From the NCBI GenBank assembly GCA_028015205.1, contig CM051508.1:10248001-10312000 (forward strand): a DNA stretch of 64,000 bases, written 5' to 3'. Below are positions 21,529 through 33,494 of this stretch, in pieces (positions within the stretch are counted from its first letter, which is position 1; each line of letters opens with the position of its first letter). A program made the position numbers and the translations under genes. The notes under the pieces are model-generated. The model made no database searches and was not told where the DNA came from. It saw only the letters and a list, made by a program, of their open reading frames with translations. The stretch is from Mytilisepta virgata. Lineage: Eukaryota > Mollusca > Bivalvia > Mytilida > Mytilidae.

Positions 21529-22675
21529 TATGCCTGATATGCATATTGTGATATTTTCCCTTCTATTTAGAAGGCCATTTTTTTTATTATTCATTTTGAT
21601 TGTTGTAATGTTCGGGCCCTGAATTGGTTTTTAATGAAGTATATGTATATACATATAGTTTTTTTTTTCTTGCGTGCCAAACTTATTTTTCATTTCGTTG
21701 AAAAGGATTAAGGAACACTATAATGTCCAAACTTGCTTATTTCCGGCGAATTTCTGAGACTGAATTTTTCCTTTACAATCTCTCCCCTATCCCCCAGGGA
21801 TTGAAATTTTCTGGAACCACTCACTATAGCCCAGAGCTTTTAAATACTGAAAATTTACTAGCATAATTGGTAATTATACCAGCCAAGAACGTTACCAGCT
21901 TCGGTATATGCAATTGATAAATATATTCTCCTTCAGGTACGAGTGAGTTATGGAATTTCTACAACCGATATAGATATATTTGATTTTCATCTAAAATTTA
22001 ACTATCGAGGGTGGAGAAATTTTATAACTCACGAGTACAACAAAAAAATGTAATTTGAAGGAGAACCTGTTTCTCCTATAATTTTCAACAAAAACAATTT
22101 TGTTTACATGAGCGCCATTTCGGAACTTCTTTAGTTTATCTTTCCAATAAACGTAAAAAAAAAGAAAAAGGGCGGTAATTCCCATGCAGAAATTTAATCA
22201 CCAGGAAGTGGTTAAAATATTGTGTATTTTTATCCCACCTATTAAACATGTCAAGAATAACCATTATCCCCATTTCCGATATTATGTTAGCCGTCCAAAA
22301 ATAGCCATCTCTACCCGATTGTCATGATTGTTAAGTTTTATTTTTTAAAAGTGATAGGCACGAGAGGAAAGTTTAATAGCCAGACGCAGCTTCAATTATA
22401 TTACTATATATGATAGCTCGCCAATAAAAAAACCTTATGTTGCGAGTATGATATAAATATTAAAAGAGAATCCAAATATGACTTTAAACTTCAAGTGAAA
22501 AGCTTTCTAAAATTTAAAACCGATCAACAGGTGATGATATTTAAAAAAAGGAAAAAAACATTGTTTTATTTCGTTAAGACTGAGGAATGGAGACCCAAAA
22601 CTGTTTGAATATTTTATCACTGATTGTTTCATGTGTGTTGTTATTTTGTTATTGTACTCTGTATTGCTTCATTTT
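21529..22675. other. Spacer, nothing recognised
   Basis: AT-rich with a TATATGTATATACATATA palindrome near 21640 and poly-T tracts. No gene or repeat partner found. Confidence 0.5.
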
Positions 22676-22802
22676 TGTAGTTTTTATTGGGCTTTAAAAG
22701 CTTAAGCCTTGACCGAAGCACATTTTGTTATATGAAGCGCGGAAGCACTTCATACTAAAAATGTTCGCACGGTCCAGGCTTTTACAACCCTATTAAACTA
22801 CT
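22676..22802. mobile_element. Small foldback MITE
   Basis: TTTATTGGGCTTTAAAAGC and GAAGCGC on the left mirror GCACTTCATACT and GGCTTTTACAACCCTATTAAA on the right, with mismatches. About 125 bp. Confidence 0.5.
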
Positions 22803-23389
22803 AAAATGATGAATACAATTTTTATAATTACATTTTACATTTGAAAAGTATAAAATATGACTGTATTTTTTAAATATTCTCCGTATTGTCTTTAACTATT
22901 AATCCGCTGCGTTGCAGCATGACCAACGTCGTCATAGGAGCAGACGCTTAACAAGATTTTGACTTTTATTGGGTTATAAAGCATCACTTTTCAGAAAAAA
23001 AACGTGATTGATACCCTCCAATAATAAAGACTGATTTCAATGAAACGAACAAGTAATGTAATTATTAAATATTACAGCTCTATGTTTCAAGTTTCTGTTG
23101 ACGTCAATTGTTGTTTTATTTTTACCATTCTTCTTATTTTTCTTGAAATAACTTTTTTTCAAAACAAAAATATACGTCAACATTTGAATTAAAGATTTTT
23201 TTTCTTCATATACATTTTTGTAACAAAAATGTTTTCTGCTGACCTTATTGATTGGAAATTTGATTATCAAATCCGGATATATAATTAATTATAATTTCCG
23301 ATCTTCTTACTTTTCAATCAGTATCCATCAAAAGTTCAACTTACTAAACACACTGATTAGATCATGTTTCTTTCAAATTGATGTAGGGT
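22803..23389. other. Spacer, nothing recognised
   Basis: No supported feature. Confidence 0.5.
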
Positions 23390-23644
23390 TTGGTCTAGGT
23401 AGTTCGTCATGACTACTAATGATCACTAGCCTGTCACGCTGAGGTTGTGAGTTCGAATCTCACCTGTGGCGGGTTGTGTTCGAATCCGATCTTAATTGAC
23501 AAGGATTGCCAATTTTCCTACCGAAGGTCGGTGGTTCTCTCCGGGTACTCCGGCTTCCTCCACCAATAAAAACTGGCCGCCGCAAAATAGCCAAATGTGC
23601 TGAAAACGGCGTAAAACCCCAACTAAACAAACAAACAAACAAAT
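23390..23644 (+). mobile_element. tRNA-headed SINE, near full length
   Basis: Starts TGGTCTAGGTAGTTCGTCA (the A-box side of a tRNA-Ser/Leu-like head) and has the B-box GAGTTCGAATCTC at about 23450. It then holds a body with CTACCGAAGGTCGGTGG, CCGGGTACTCCGGCTTCC and ACTGGCCGCCGC, and ends in an (AAAC)n tail. Related copies: 55381-55598 (-), 14567-14680 (+), 25575-25634 (-), 3057-3250 (+). Confidence 0.85.
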
Positions 23645-25574
23645 TGGTGTATCGAAATATGAAAAAAGGAAATTGATTTGTTTGTATCTATTTATAACTC
23701 AATAACTCTGACACAATAAATTCACTCCAAACAGGAAAAAAGTGGAAAATTCACTACAAACCATAAGGGAAAAACCATATTTTCGGTGGGGGTAGGCATT
23801 TCAAAAAAGGCAGTGTTTAGTATCACAAATGATGCGAAAATATTTTTCAGGATCTTCATTGCCTCTTCCACCAAAAATCTTGTGGATTTCGCTGAACTCG
23901 TTTTCGTTAAACGGAAATAACAATACGTATCTCCACTGTCATGACTGTTCTCGGCGATGTCTATTGTCCGGGTATGGAGTGTAAAATATAAAAGTAAAAA
24001 CGTTAACGTTAATTATATATCCACATCCGTAATTGTGAATGTTTTCAAATCAACATTTTCCATCTCAAATTTCAAAAACTGCCATTCTCATTCATTTTCA
24101 AGATTATACAAGTAAATGAATGCTGAGTGCTCCAAACTCTGTCCTTGACACTAAAATTCTGCTAATCTGACCACAGCGCAACTCAAAATATTATTCACGT
24201 TATGAAGATTGGATGAATTTTGTGTCCCTTTTCAGTGACAAGAGATGTTATCTTGGAAATCTCAAGACCAAAGTGCAAATCTTCGCAAAGCCCCTAGCCT
24301 TCACATCAAATTTCATGAGATTGAGATCTGTATGAACTATATTTTTTTTTACTTTTTTGAGCCGTCTCCATGGTAACAGCGGCCATTTTGAAAATTCCTA
24401 GACAGGCGGATCTCCAGGTACGCTGCCTAAATTTCAAATAGTTTCAAAATAATTTTCAATTGTTGGCCCCGTTTCCATGGCAACGGTAGCAACCTGGAAT
24501 GTTTACAGATCAAAGTGCAACTCCTGACATATCTAGTTATGGTGCTAAAACATGTTGCAGTTCCACGATGTTTCTCTTTATAGAAAAACGTTTGGTTTAA
24601 GTTCTTTGACATACGATTTCAGCAGAAAAATAACTTTACAAAATTATTTGTCTCATGTAACCTTAATTTGTTTTACTTTAAATTTTTAAGCCTTTCGTGA
24701 AGTAGTTGGCCATTTACCATTTATAAATTTACCTGAAATTTTTACCTGGAAAAATTTGTTCAATCTTTGCAAAAATGAAATATACTAACCATTCTTATAT
24801 ATTTTTTAAATTCTCCTGATAGGATTTGATTCTATACTTATGTAATGGCTCTCCTTTGACTTTTAGCACTTCAAATGACGTTACTCTTTGATACCTAGAT
24901 AACTGAAATTAGATATTTTTCTTGAACTTACCCTGAACTTACCCTAGAATGATTTTTATTTCATTATTCATATAATAATTAATTGATATATGATAGAAAA
25001 TATCCTATTTGAAAATTAATTTTTTCAGTAATTTTATCTAATTTTCAAGTTTCCTCAGAAATTATATGCTCTAATATTGTATTACAAATTAATCCCTTGC
25101 CTTTTATATCAAAATAACAAGTCATGAATATATTGGTGTTTTATTATTTAAAAGATTAAAAGGGGCGACTTAGTAAATTTAAAACATGTAAACATTTTCC
25201 AATGAGCAAATGTCTTTGAAAAACAAGTAAAACTATCAGAAAAACAACGAATCGACGAAAAACTTGAAACAAATTCATAACCATCCCTTTTGATTTTCCA
25301 GAGACAAAAAAAAATATGATAAATAAATATTAATGCAAAATGCAAAAAAGGCGAAAAAGTGGAAGCACTAAAACGCGAAACTGCTAATGGTCCGGATACA
25401 TCCAAAGTAATACATGTGTAATAGATAAATTACATTTAAAAACTTGAAGCAGTTCTCTGGTCAATATAAAACTTATCTTTAAGGTGTTTTTTCTCTCATA
25501 TTTTTCAAATACTAAGGTAAAGTGCATTGTCAAATAAAGTCCAAAATACTAGTAGATAAAAATAAGTGTTGATA
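23645..25574. other. Long spacer, nothing recognised
   Basis: Contains two short look-alike segments, TCTCCATGGTAACAGCGGCC near 24364 and GTTTCCATGGCAACGGTAGC near 24472. No supported gene. Confidence 0.5.
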
Positions 25575-25634
25575 GGCTAGTGATCATGAGTAGTCTTGAC
25601 GAACCACCTAGACTCGGCCACCGATGCCCTCATT
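25575..25634 (-). repeat. SINE head fragment
   Basis: The reverse complement contains GGTGGCCGAGTCTAGGTGG and GTTCGTCAAGACTACTCATG, matching only the first ~60 bp of the tRNA-headed SINE. Confidence 0.65.
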
Positions 25635-25934
25635 AAAATTTGAATTAAAGAATTCTTATTGTCACGTCCTAATTAATTTCCAGTCGATTCTGATCGTTTG
25701 GTTTCAGCTACGGTGTTTAGGAAAAAATACATGGTACATGTATCTGATTAATGAAAAAAAAATACAAATGCAATAAGAAAAATAAGAAAGTCTCCCAGGT
25801 CCAAATCCAAAGACTACCATTGGTTAAAATCATGTCCGCCATTTATGACGTCATTTACCAGTATGTGATATCCAGGGCACTATCTAAATTCACCAATCGT
25901 CAAATTGATCGATTAACGTGAGTAAATCATCCAA

Positions 25935-26262
25935 TTCTTATATGGTCTGCTTCAAACGCTTTCAGTGTACATCCGTGGTAAAATATGAACATTTTGATTC
26001 CAACTTCACAGACGTCAGACGGCTTGTTTGGTAACGTCATAGTAAAGTTTAACATGTTTAAACGAAGTCATAGTCTAACTTGTTTTGTTTAATGGCTACT
26101 TCGTGTCTGAATACCTATGTTGCTGCGTTTCAAAATGTCATATTAGAATAGAAATCATTTGAGGTGGCTTGAAAATATCATGATTTTACCATGGGTAGGC
26201 CCATGGTAAAGATTTTGCCACATGGTAAAATCAGGATATTTTCAAGCCATCTTGAATTATTT
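25935..26262. repeat. Dispersed repeat plus ~100-bp foldback
   Basis: 25935-26100 is related to 7170-7340 inverted. 26163-26262 folds on itself: GGCTTGAAAATATCATGATT and TTACCATGG mirror CCATGGTAAA and AATCAGGATATTTTCAAGCC. Confidence 0.65.
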
Positions 26263-26284
26263 CTCAAATAACCTACAAACCTTT

Positions 26285-26975
26285 ATCATGGAGAGCATAT
26301 GGCAAAATTGCGGGTACTTTGGTAATTTGCATAGCGGCCATTTTGGATTTCTCTGACGACATTCATTACAAAGCATTAAACTTGCCTCAAAAAATAAAAA
26401 TGCAAATATTCAAATTCTTATAACTCATAAGCAATTTGTCCGCATATAGGTACATTCTACACAATTTTAGCTTTCCTTTCGTGTGCAAATGAACATTGTC
26501 AGCATTGAAAACGTTCGGCCAATTCAGTTTAAAAAACTGAAGCGTAACCGTAGTGTAACTGCTATATGAATTAACAAAAATTAGTTAAAAATGCAAATTC
26601 AAACTACAGATACAGATACAAAGCGAGATCATACATAAATTGTCCGCATATAGAGAACAACTTTGGAGGATGAATTTAATGAGGAAATAAGTTTTATCTC
26701 ACCTGCTTTCATAACTTTTCGGCCAGAATGTTTTTAAAACATGATAATTTCAAGTCTCCCATAGCGTAATCCTTCAAATATGAAGCCTTTCGCCTCAGAA
26801 TTAAACAAACAATTTGTAAATATCCGCCAAAGGAAGTTTTCATAGACACATTAGTTTAAGAGCCGAGACGGAAAAAGACTCAATTATCCGTAATTCAAAC
26901 AATTTTATCATTTTCGATCTACAACTAAGGGAGGTAATTTGCTTAAAAGGGCTGAAGTCACGCGATGCAAATGCC
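26285..26975. repeat. ~690-bp dispersed repeat, inverted copy
   Basis: Reverse-complement partner of 20140-20875, at roughly 80-85% identity by eye. It lies 6 kb from its partner. Confidence 0.75.
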
Positions 26976-27499
26976 ATGATTAATGTACCCAGCATTTTGC
27001 CATATGGGCTGATTTAATTACTCATATTTCCATACACTGGTTAAAACGTCATCTTAAACCAAAGGTCAACAGTTGATCGGGGGTATTCTGCCTAAAATAC
27101 AGAAGTAATATTTATTTACTAATTAAAAAAAATGGCTCCCGAGAACTGTAATCAACATGAAAAAAGGTGTAAACAATGATACAATAAATAATCATAAAGA
27201 TTAAAACACAGCAAACTAAACGTTCCAGTAAACAAAATTATAATAAGAAATCACAAAACCAAAAACGATTATAAGGAGGGAGGGGGGCTAGGATCAAATT
27301 TGAAATAAAATGGCAGGACCAGGATTTTGGCAAATTAAAAAGACAGGATCACTAAAGGTCTGAAAAAAAAATGCAGGACCTGTGTCAAGCAGGAAAATTT
27401 TGGTTTAAATTAAAATCAAAATTTAGGCTGCAATAACGGCCGAAAAATAAAAATTCAGGACCAAAATTTCGACAAAAAATAGGCAGGATTAAACATTTG
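26976..27499. other. Spacer with degenerate GGCAGGACC repeats
   Basis: GGCAGGACC or close variants recur at irregular spacing between 27310 and 27490. No gene. Confidence 0.4.
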
Positions 27500-27720
27500 A
27501 TCCCCTAAAAATCAAATGGTTGCTCCCTAAGGACCAAACGAAAAACCCTAATCCATTAGACATACAAACCCGGGAAGACAAATGTACAACCACAAGCACA
27601 AAATAATAAACACTACAAACTAAATAATAATGAACAACACGAACCCCTATAAAACCATGAGTGAACCCAGGTGCTCCGGAAGGGTAAGCATGAAAATAGA
27701 CTTCCGAATTGACCATACAA
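27500..27720 (-). mobile_element. Retroelement 3' tail, copy 1
   Basis: On the minus strand the segment CCTTCCGGAGCACCTGGGTTCA, through GGTTGTACATTTGTCTTCCC and TCTAATGGATTAGGGT to GGGAGCAACCATTTGAT, matches the 3' tails at 50260-50440 and 57775-57960. No RT sequence remains in this copy. Confidence 0.65.
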
Positions 27721-28500
27721 GAAAGTCGTCAAACTATGTAGGTATCCTTTTTTCCTGCGTTAAAAGCGTACCTTCCATTCTTAAAAACTCACAACATCAT
27801 AATTTTTATCACCCCGGTTAATTGACGTCATTACTTTGCCATAATGAATAAAATGAACAAAAGACCGGCAGAAAATAGTACAGTTGTTTTATTCATTACA
27901 GTACCAATAGACTGTCATTAAAAACTGCTAATGAACACGATGTTTGTTAATTTGACTGAAAATATATCACTTTTACTAAACGAGAAAATAAAGGAAAAAA
28001 GAAAATGGTAATTAATAAAACAGATGAAAACGTGATTTGAACAATTGGCGATAATAAAGATAGGTTTTATATGCCAGTATAATTAAGACCATTGATTAAA
28101 CAGACAAAACACGTCATATTTGTATAATTTCTAACCCCTAAGGCCAAATTAAAAAATATGTGTGCTTTGGTTTAAGTATGGTAGGTAAGTACATTGTAAA
28201 TTTTTTATCTTTCAAATTCTGTTTCACCTCATTCCCCATGGGAGGTGTTTTTGATGTTAAAGAGGCTTGTGCAAAAATGTTAATAAAACATTTTTAAAAT
28301 GTAGGTACAAAAAATCAGGGTCTGTAGGGAAACCTCAAACACATGTTTTTATTTCAGTTGCCTAAGTTGGTTTTTGTCTTGCGTTTCACGATTGTATTCG
28401 TTTCCCAATACATGTACCGTAATGTAATATTATTTTACTTAAGGTGAAATTTAACTTAATTATTTTCAATTTAATTAAATTCCTTCCTTTTACTCACACT
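27721..28500. other. Spacer, nothing recognised
   Basis: No supported feature. Confidence 0.5.
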
Positions 28501-28830
28501 GTAAAAATCAAGTGGCTGCCGTCAATAAACAACAAAATGGATAACAGGAAAGGTCAACAATGACATACCAATCAATCAAAGCAACCCAAATGACAGAACA
28601 CCCGACAAAAAATAACATAAAAGAGGACAAAACACAAACATGAACACAACAGATGTCAGGATAGTCTGACTTGGTACAGACAATGAACAGTGGTGGGGTT
28701 AAACCGGTTTTATGGGTATCCAAGCCTCCCCCTTTATCTTTTCTGATACTCTGGTGTATAAAACGCAATATAAAAAAAACCAATACAGTATCATTACCAA
28801 CAAGGTGACCGCTGGCTAGAACTGGACGGC
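28500..28830. repeat. Dispersed repeat (GGTGGGGTTAAACC family), copy 1
   Basis: GGTGGGGTTAAACCGGTTTTA, then CTCCCCCTTTATCT and ACAGTATCATTACCAACAAGGT match 48430-48545 in the same order and orientation. The open frame across it on the minus strand is not preserved in the other copy. Confidence 0.65.
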
Positions 28831-29037
28831 ACATAATTAAGTTAGCAGGGTCAGAATGTGTTAGTTTTTGTTGGAATTATATTATGCCTGACTCCTGGTC
28901 AATAGCCTAAATTGAGGGTGGTACAACGTGTTTGCTTTTTTGAAGTTATCGCGTATTTTATTGAAAAGAAGGTTGTATTCATCTTATTTAGTAAAAGTTT
29001 TCAAAAAATGTAATGTGCAATCCAAATTATTACTTAA

Positions 29038-29198
29038 GAAATAATTTATTTCTGTCATATTTTATTGTTATTTACATATGTGTAGGCATTATATTCATGA
29101 ATATTTAACCCCGAGCGATAGCGAGGGGTTAAATCTCATGAATATAATGCCTACCCATATGTAAATAACAATAAAATATGACAGAAATAAATTATTTC
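29038..29198. mobile_element. Near-perfect 161-bp foldback MITE
   Basis: Two 74-base arms, starting GAAATAATTTATTTCTGTC and ending TTAACCCC, are complementary with only a few mismatches around a GAGCGATAGCGA loop. The near-perfect match implies a young insertion or active repair of the arms. Confidence 0.85.
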
Positions 29199-29225
29199 GA
29201 TTCTAATAGGACATTACGGTAATTT

Positions 29226-29414
29226 TTATACTGGTAAATACGGTATAGATGTGTGATTATCAAGTGGCTGTTCCAATTTCCCAGAATCCAACGACTCAAT
29301 GATGTATTGATTAACAGAGTTCTGGGGTCTATAGTAATTAATAATTTTGTAGTAACTGCCCTCATGTTCAACTTTAAGTCCAATTTTCAACGGCGTATTC
29401 CCTACAGCGGCCAT
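29226..29414 (-). CDS. Unassigned short ORF, M-A-A-V-G-N-T-P-L
   Basis: An ATG at about 29412-29414 in good context (GCAATGG) opens 62 codons ending at 29226. Residue content looks protein-like: K-I-G-L-K-V-E-H-E-G-S-Y-Y-K-I, then Y-R-P-Q-N-S-V-N-Q-Y, and P-Y-L-P-V at the end. I do not recognise it. It could be a first coding exon (a weak CCA/GTATAA donor sits at its end), a transposon remnant, or chance. No partner exon was found downstream on the minus strand. Confidence 0.2.
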   Translation of the reverse strand: MAAVGNTPLKIGLKVEHEGSYYKIINYYRPQNSVNQYIIESLDSGKLEQPLDNHTSIPYLPV

Positions 29415-29429
29415 TGCAGACGACAATTC

Positions 29430-30619
29430 TAATGTGCTTTTACGTGGGGGTATGCTGGAACAGCCACAACAATGTTGTGGAAAAGGTCACGGACATTGAA
29501 AATATCACATTTTAATATTACACATTTATGTTTTTAGCTTTAAGATTATAAGATTAGGCTTTTATTCGACACTAACGCTTAAATTTTCATAAGAATATTG
29601 CTCAAATGAAAGTTATGTAGGAAATGTTGAATGGCATCATTGCGCAAGTGCTAACTATATTTTATTGTTGTTTACGTATAGTTTTACAAGTTTGACCGTT
29701 TATATAAATATACGACGTGAATTATTTATAGGATAACTAATTCAAGAATTTTAAATATCGAAAATATTCAATTCGTGACGGGAAAAAACTAATAATTCCC
29801 TCATGCGCGCGAAATTAAATTTGTTAAGATTCGGTTAAAATAGAATATTGTTTTCCTGGATTTCTAAAATAGACGAAAATAAGAATAAATACAATTCAAA
29901 ACAAAACTTTAAATTTGTTAAGTCTTCCACAGCCCCGGGCCTCGAGCCGTTTCGCTATCTGATAGTTCATCATTTAGTCATGTTAGTCAGCTCAACAAAA
30001 AAGTACTTGAAAAAAAAGTATTTTTGATCATGAATACTGCTTGAACTGCATTCATATTAAAAAATATTTTGTGATTAAAAATAATCCATTTTTTACACTT
30101 TTCATTGCAGTTTCCTATGCATACGATCTATAAATAGAAATATAAATGTACATACACACAGTTTTGTCTCAATTCATTGACGCGGACGTTATTGATCCAC
30201 GCCGTGTTGACCCACATCTTTGAAATGCCGATTCTTTAAATCACAGCAGTATTTATTAACTAATTAGAATGGTTGACCTTTTGAATGTCGTTTTTTTTCA
30301 AGTTTTAAAATTTATTATGAATGAAATGAGGGATGAGTAGTGAAAAATAAATGAAAACGAAACGACTATGATTCTAAAAACGGATGTTAGATATACTGTA
30401 TATTTGGGTTGATATAAATACATACGATGTTATATTTTTGTCCAGTTTCCCATGTTAAATAATTAAAATGAGAAGGTATTTACCTTACAGCTTCATTTCC
30501 GGCGATGCTGAAAATGTATAAATGATATAAAACAAGATAAGCGTCTTTGACCTACTCTATCTCTTTATTCGGATACTTGCGGATATCTTCTCAAAGTTAA
30601 ACGGGGATATTAGAAAAGA
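29430..30619. other. Spacer, nothing recognised
   Basis: No supported feature. Confidence 0.5.
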
Positions 30620-30785
30620 ACCGCGATAGAACCAAGAAGTTGGGTTCCTATAACCAAACAACCCGGATGTTGAACCAGTTACCATGGTTTCGAACCAAAG
30701 AACCCGGATAAAACCAAGGTTCAGAACCAAAAGACCCGGATGGAACCAAGGTTTTGAACCACAGTGCCCGGATAGAACCTAATTG
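30620..30785. repeat. Degenerate ~33-41-bp tandem repeat
   Basis: ACCCGGAT followed by GAACCA recurs four times with variable spacing (for example CCCGGATGTTGAACCAG, CCCGGATAAAACCAAGG, CCCGGATGGAACCAAGG). Confidence 0.6.
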
Positions 30786-31373
30786 CATTCGGAAATCTCA
30801 TGACTTTTTATGTCTTTAACGTATTTTCCCAATCATTTATTTATTTAGTATATTTATGTATAATTTATATAGCGAATGCAGGGCGTCATATTAGAATTTT
30901 CGTTCATCGTAAATGAAATTCTTATTTCTTTGGTGCATAACCCCCTCTTAACTAGATGACTACCCTTGAATAGGTTTTATCTAAAAAAAAAAAAAACAAA
31001 AAACAAAAACAAAAAACGAACAAACGAATGCAGACTCATTAACATATATCCAAAACATGTATACTCGTTTTTTCTTACAAAAATAAACAAATAAACATTT
31101 TATCATATTTTGACGCCCTCGTTATGTCTTATGTGCAGCGCTAATGCACAAAATGCACAAAATGCATAAAACCACAATAATAAGAAATATTAGTTAGTTA
31201 TATCCCTTGAACCAAGTAACACAAAGGGGAGTTATTATGATTTTTTTTAACTGATCAGATACATGAAACGCCAATGTATGCACAATACAATGGCACCTTG
31301 TACACTGGAGTAAGAGAAAAAGTTTTTTTTTGCGTTAGAGGTTATAGCCATTTCCAGAAAGTCATTTCCGGTA

Positions 31374-31736
31374 TTACGAAACCCGGGGGGGTGGGGGTAA
31401 ATCTATGGATTTTGACGTGGGTGTACGGGAATGGTCTAAGAAAGGATACCCGAGCAAATACTAGAATACATGTCAATAATATACTGGAAAAAAATCATTT
31501 TGATGAAAATACCTATTGGCAAAACAGCCATATCGAAAAGGCACACCCGAAATAATATTGATGTTTATATACAAATATCTGAGGAATTGAATAACACTCA
31601 ATTTATAACGCGAATGAATATTATTTTCTTAAAACATACCCCGAATTAATACCAAAAATCATGAAAAAACCCACCCAAATTTTCCGCACATCCCCGTATA
31701 GGTTTATATAGGGAGTTACCCCCCGGGTACGAATCT
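31374..31736. mobile_element. Element with short CCCGGGGG inverted ends
   Basis: TACGAAACCCGGGGGGGTGG at 31374 mirrors GTTACCCCCCGGGTACGA at 31714-31731. The inner segment CTGAGGAATTGAATAACACT at 31580 recurs inside the MITE at 37834-37984. The 93-codon frame overlapping the left side is not recognised. Confidence 0.5.
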
Positions 31737-31878
31737 GACTCAACATTTATAATTTGAAGCAAGTTATTTCCCTTGTTGGCCGTAGTACTAGTTCACTGCA
31801 GTGCAAAGCAGCCAGTAGGAAGTAAATAGAAATTATTTATTCCTTTGAAATACAAATATTTCCAGCTTTGTAGTCAAG

Positions 31879-32346
31879 CATTAAAACCGAAACATTTGGA
31901 AGACCAAAAACCAAACTTTTATTAAACAAAAAGTACTCAACCAAAATACCGAAATAGGAAGCCAAATTTCAGCTACGGAGATCTACCATGTGCAATACAA
32001 GGAATGAACCCTTAGTATTTCTATTATTTTTGAATTTTGCTAAATACTGGTAATTTTTGTAACAAATCAATGAATAATCATGTCAGACAAGTCTGACGAC
32101 TGGGTTGGCGAATACCCTCAGGGACCTAGGGTCCACCAGCAGAGGCATCATCCCAGGAGTTTCAAAATAACAATCCAAAGATACTAAAATTAGATATAGT
32201 AAATTTATACTATGCTGTATACGACTAATTTCAAGGAGTTACCTCTCATCAGCAGCATTAAAACCGAAACATTTGGAAGACCAAAAACCAAACTTATATT
32301 AAACAAGAAGTACTCAACCTAAAATACCGAAATAGGAAGCCAAGTA
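31879..32346 (-). mobile_element. Retrozyme-like hammerhead repeat, copy 2
   Basis: Inverted relative to 12110-12566. Terminal direct repeats of ~85 bp (31881-31970 and 32258-32343) include AAAACCGAAACATTTGGAAG and CCGAAATAGGAAGCCAA, with period 377 bp. One border of the repeat stops right at ribozyme helix I (31879, AGCATTAAAA). Unit content matches copy 1 except for small indels. Confidence 0.75.
32212..32258 (-). ncRNA. Hammerhead ribozyme, copy 2
   Basis: On the minus strand: helix I ATGCTG/CAGCAT, core CTGATGA, helix II GAGG-TAACT-CCTT, core GAA, then ATTAGTCGTATA before CAGCAT. Helix III is weaker than in copy 1 (ATTA against GTAT, only the first two pairs form), so this copy may cleave poorly. 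The conserved core is complete. Predicted cleavage is between 32218 and 32217. Confidence 0.75.
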
Positions 32347-32590
32347 TGTTGAAGTTTAAAACAAAATTTGTGTAGATATATCTTTTCCATGTTGAAATAT
32401 ACTCATTATGTTTTTTTGAATAGCTTTTATGAAAATAACTTAGATGTATAGTGTTTCCGAAGTGTTCCGATTATTACCGGTTTCTTGTACTTTGTATGGA
32501 ACATCCGGGATCTGCATTTGGAGTAATCACTGGTCAATTTTGGTCCGGATACATGTACCTTATGTGCAATTAAAATTTAAATAGGTTGAC

Positions 32591-32674
32591 TTGTCAGTTT
32601 ATTCTATCAACTTGTCAGAAAATTAAGTCTACCTGTCAGATACATATGTCTACTTGTCAGAATATACGCTAAAA
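32591..32674. repeat. Four-copy repeat with exact 21-bp period
   Basis: (T/C)TGTCAG occurs at 32591, 32612, 32633 and 32654, each 21 bp apart, with a partly conserved C(A/T)AC end. Too short to be sure of its origin. Confidence 0.5.
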
Positions 32675-33029
32675 TAGTGACAATCATATTAATTGATAAT
32701 TGTAAAACTCTATCGGAGATAGAAAAAAGCTACAGACTGATTTATTTCGTAGCATGTGAAGCAACACAGGACATACAAAACATAGATATAACAAATCCTT
32801 TTTATCCTGCAATCCAGCAATTTCCGGTCTAATACTTTAGTCGTATTAGGTCAATGACCTATTCTAATGCAACATAACATATAATGTCCTTTTTGATTGA
32901 ATAACGTCAAGCGTAAAATCCACGGTTTGCCGTCGGAACCATTGAAGACAACGTTGCGCAAACGCATTTGACGTTTCCTGTTTACTTTTTATTCTATTTT
33001 TTAACGTTTAACGGAGGTTGCATTAGAAT

Positions 33030-33197
33030 GGGGATAACTGTATTGTATTTTATCAGTTGCCGACGTAAACCGGTGATTTTACCATCGCAAATATCCGTTT
33101 ACCTGGCTCAGCTACGCGTCGCCAGGTAAACTCAATTTGCGACGGTAAAACCAGCGGTTTACGTCGGCAACTGATAAAATACAATACAGTTATCCCC
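33030..33197. mobile_element. 168-bp near-perfect foldback MITE
   Basis: GGGGATAACTGTATTGTATT with TTATCAGTTGCCGACGTAAA on the left is exactly mirrored on the right, ending AATACAGTTATCCCC. Arms are about 70 bases with few mismatches. Confidence 0.85.
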
Positions 33198-33370
33198 TAA
33201 ATAGTCTACTGGTACTTGTTTACATGAAGAGCGCGAGGAGCGTAGCGAATGTACCAGATGACGTCGTGGCGTTTCCCGCGTTTTCACTGCAGTTGAAATT
33301 CAACTTCAAACGTAATTTTAAGGCATTTTACGCATCTAAAGGGGATTGCAAGATAAAGAAAATACAAAGT

Positions 33371-33494
33371 AATTGTCGGAAAATATAAAATATATATGGG
33401 CTCGCTGCGAAACATGGGGTAAAGGCTCACTAAAGGTCGCCTTTTCTCATGTTTCTAAAGCTTGCCCAAATAAATTTTAAATTTTCCGACAATG
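33371..33494. mobile_element. 124-bp foldback MITE
   Basis: ATTGTCGGAAAATATAAAAT on the left mirrors ATTTTAAATTTTCCGACAAT on the right, with GGGC/GCCC and AACATGG/CATGTTT continuing inward. Confidence 0.7.

Noticed and set aside
27489..27716. 75-codon minus-strand frame resembling frames at 50188-50400 (+) and 57740-58033 (-)
   Set aside because: The similarity is at DNA level in the retroelement noncoding tail; frames shift between copies.
28508..28834. 108-codon minus-strand frame with hydrophobic runs
   Set aside because: Lies in a dispersed repeat; the copy at 48290-48560 does not keep the frame.
31580..31620. CTGAGGA followed by an ATTGA/TCAAT stem
   Set aside because: The GAAA core after the stem is missing here and in the 37872 copy.
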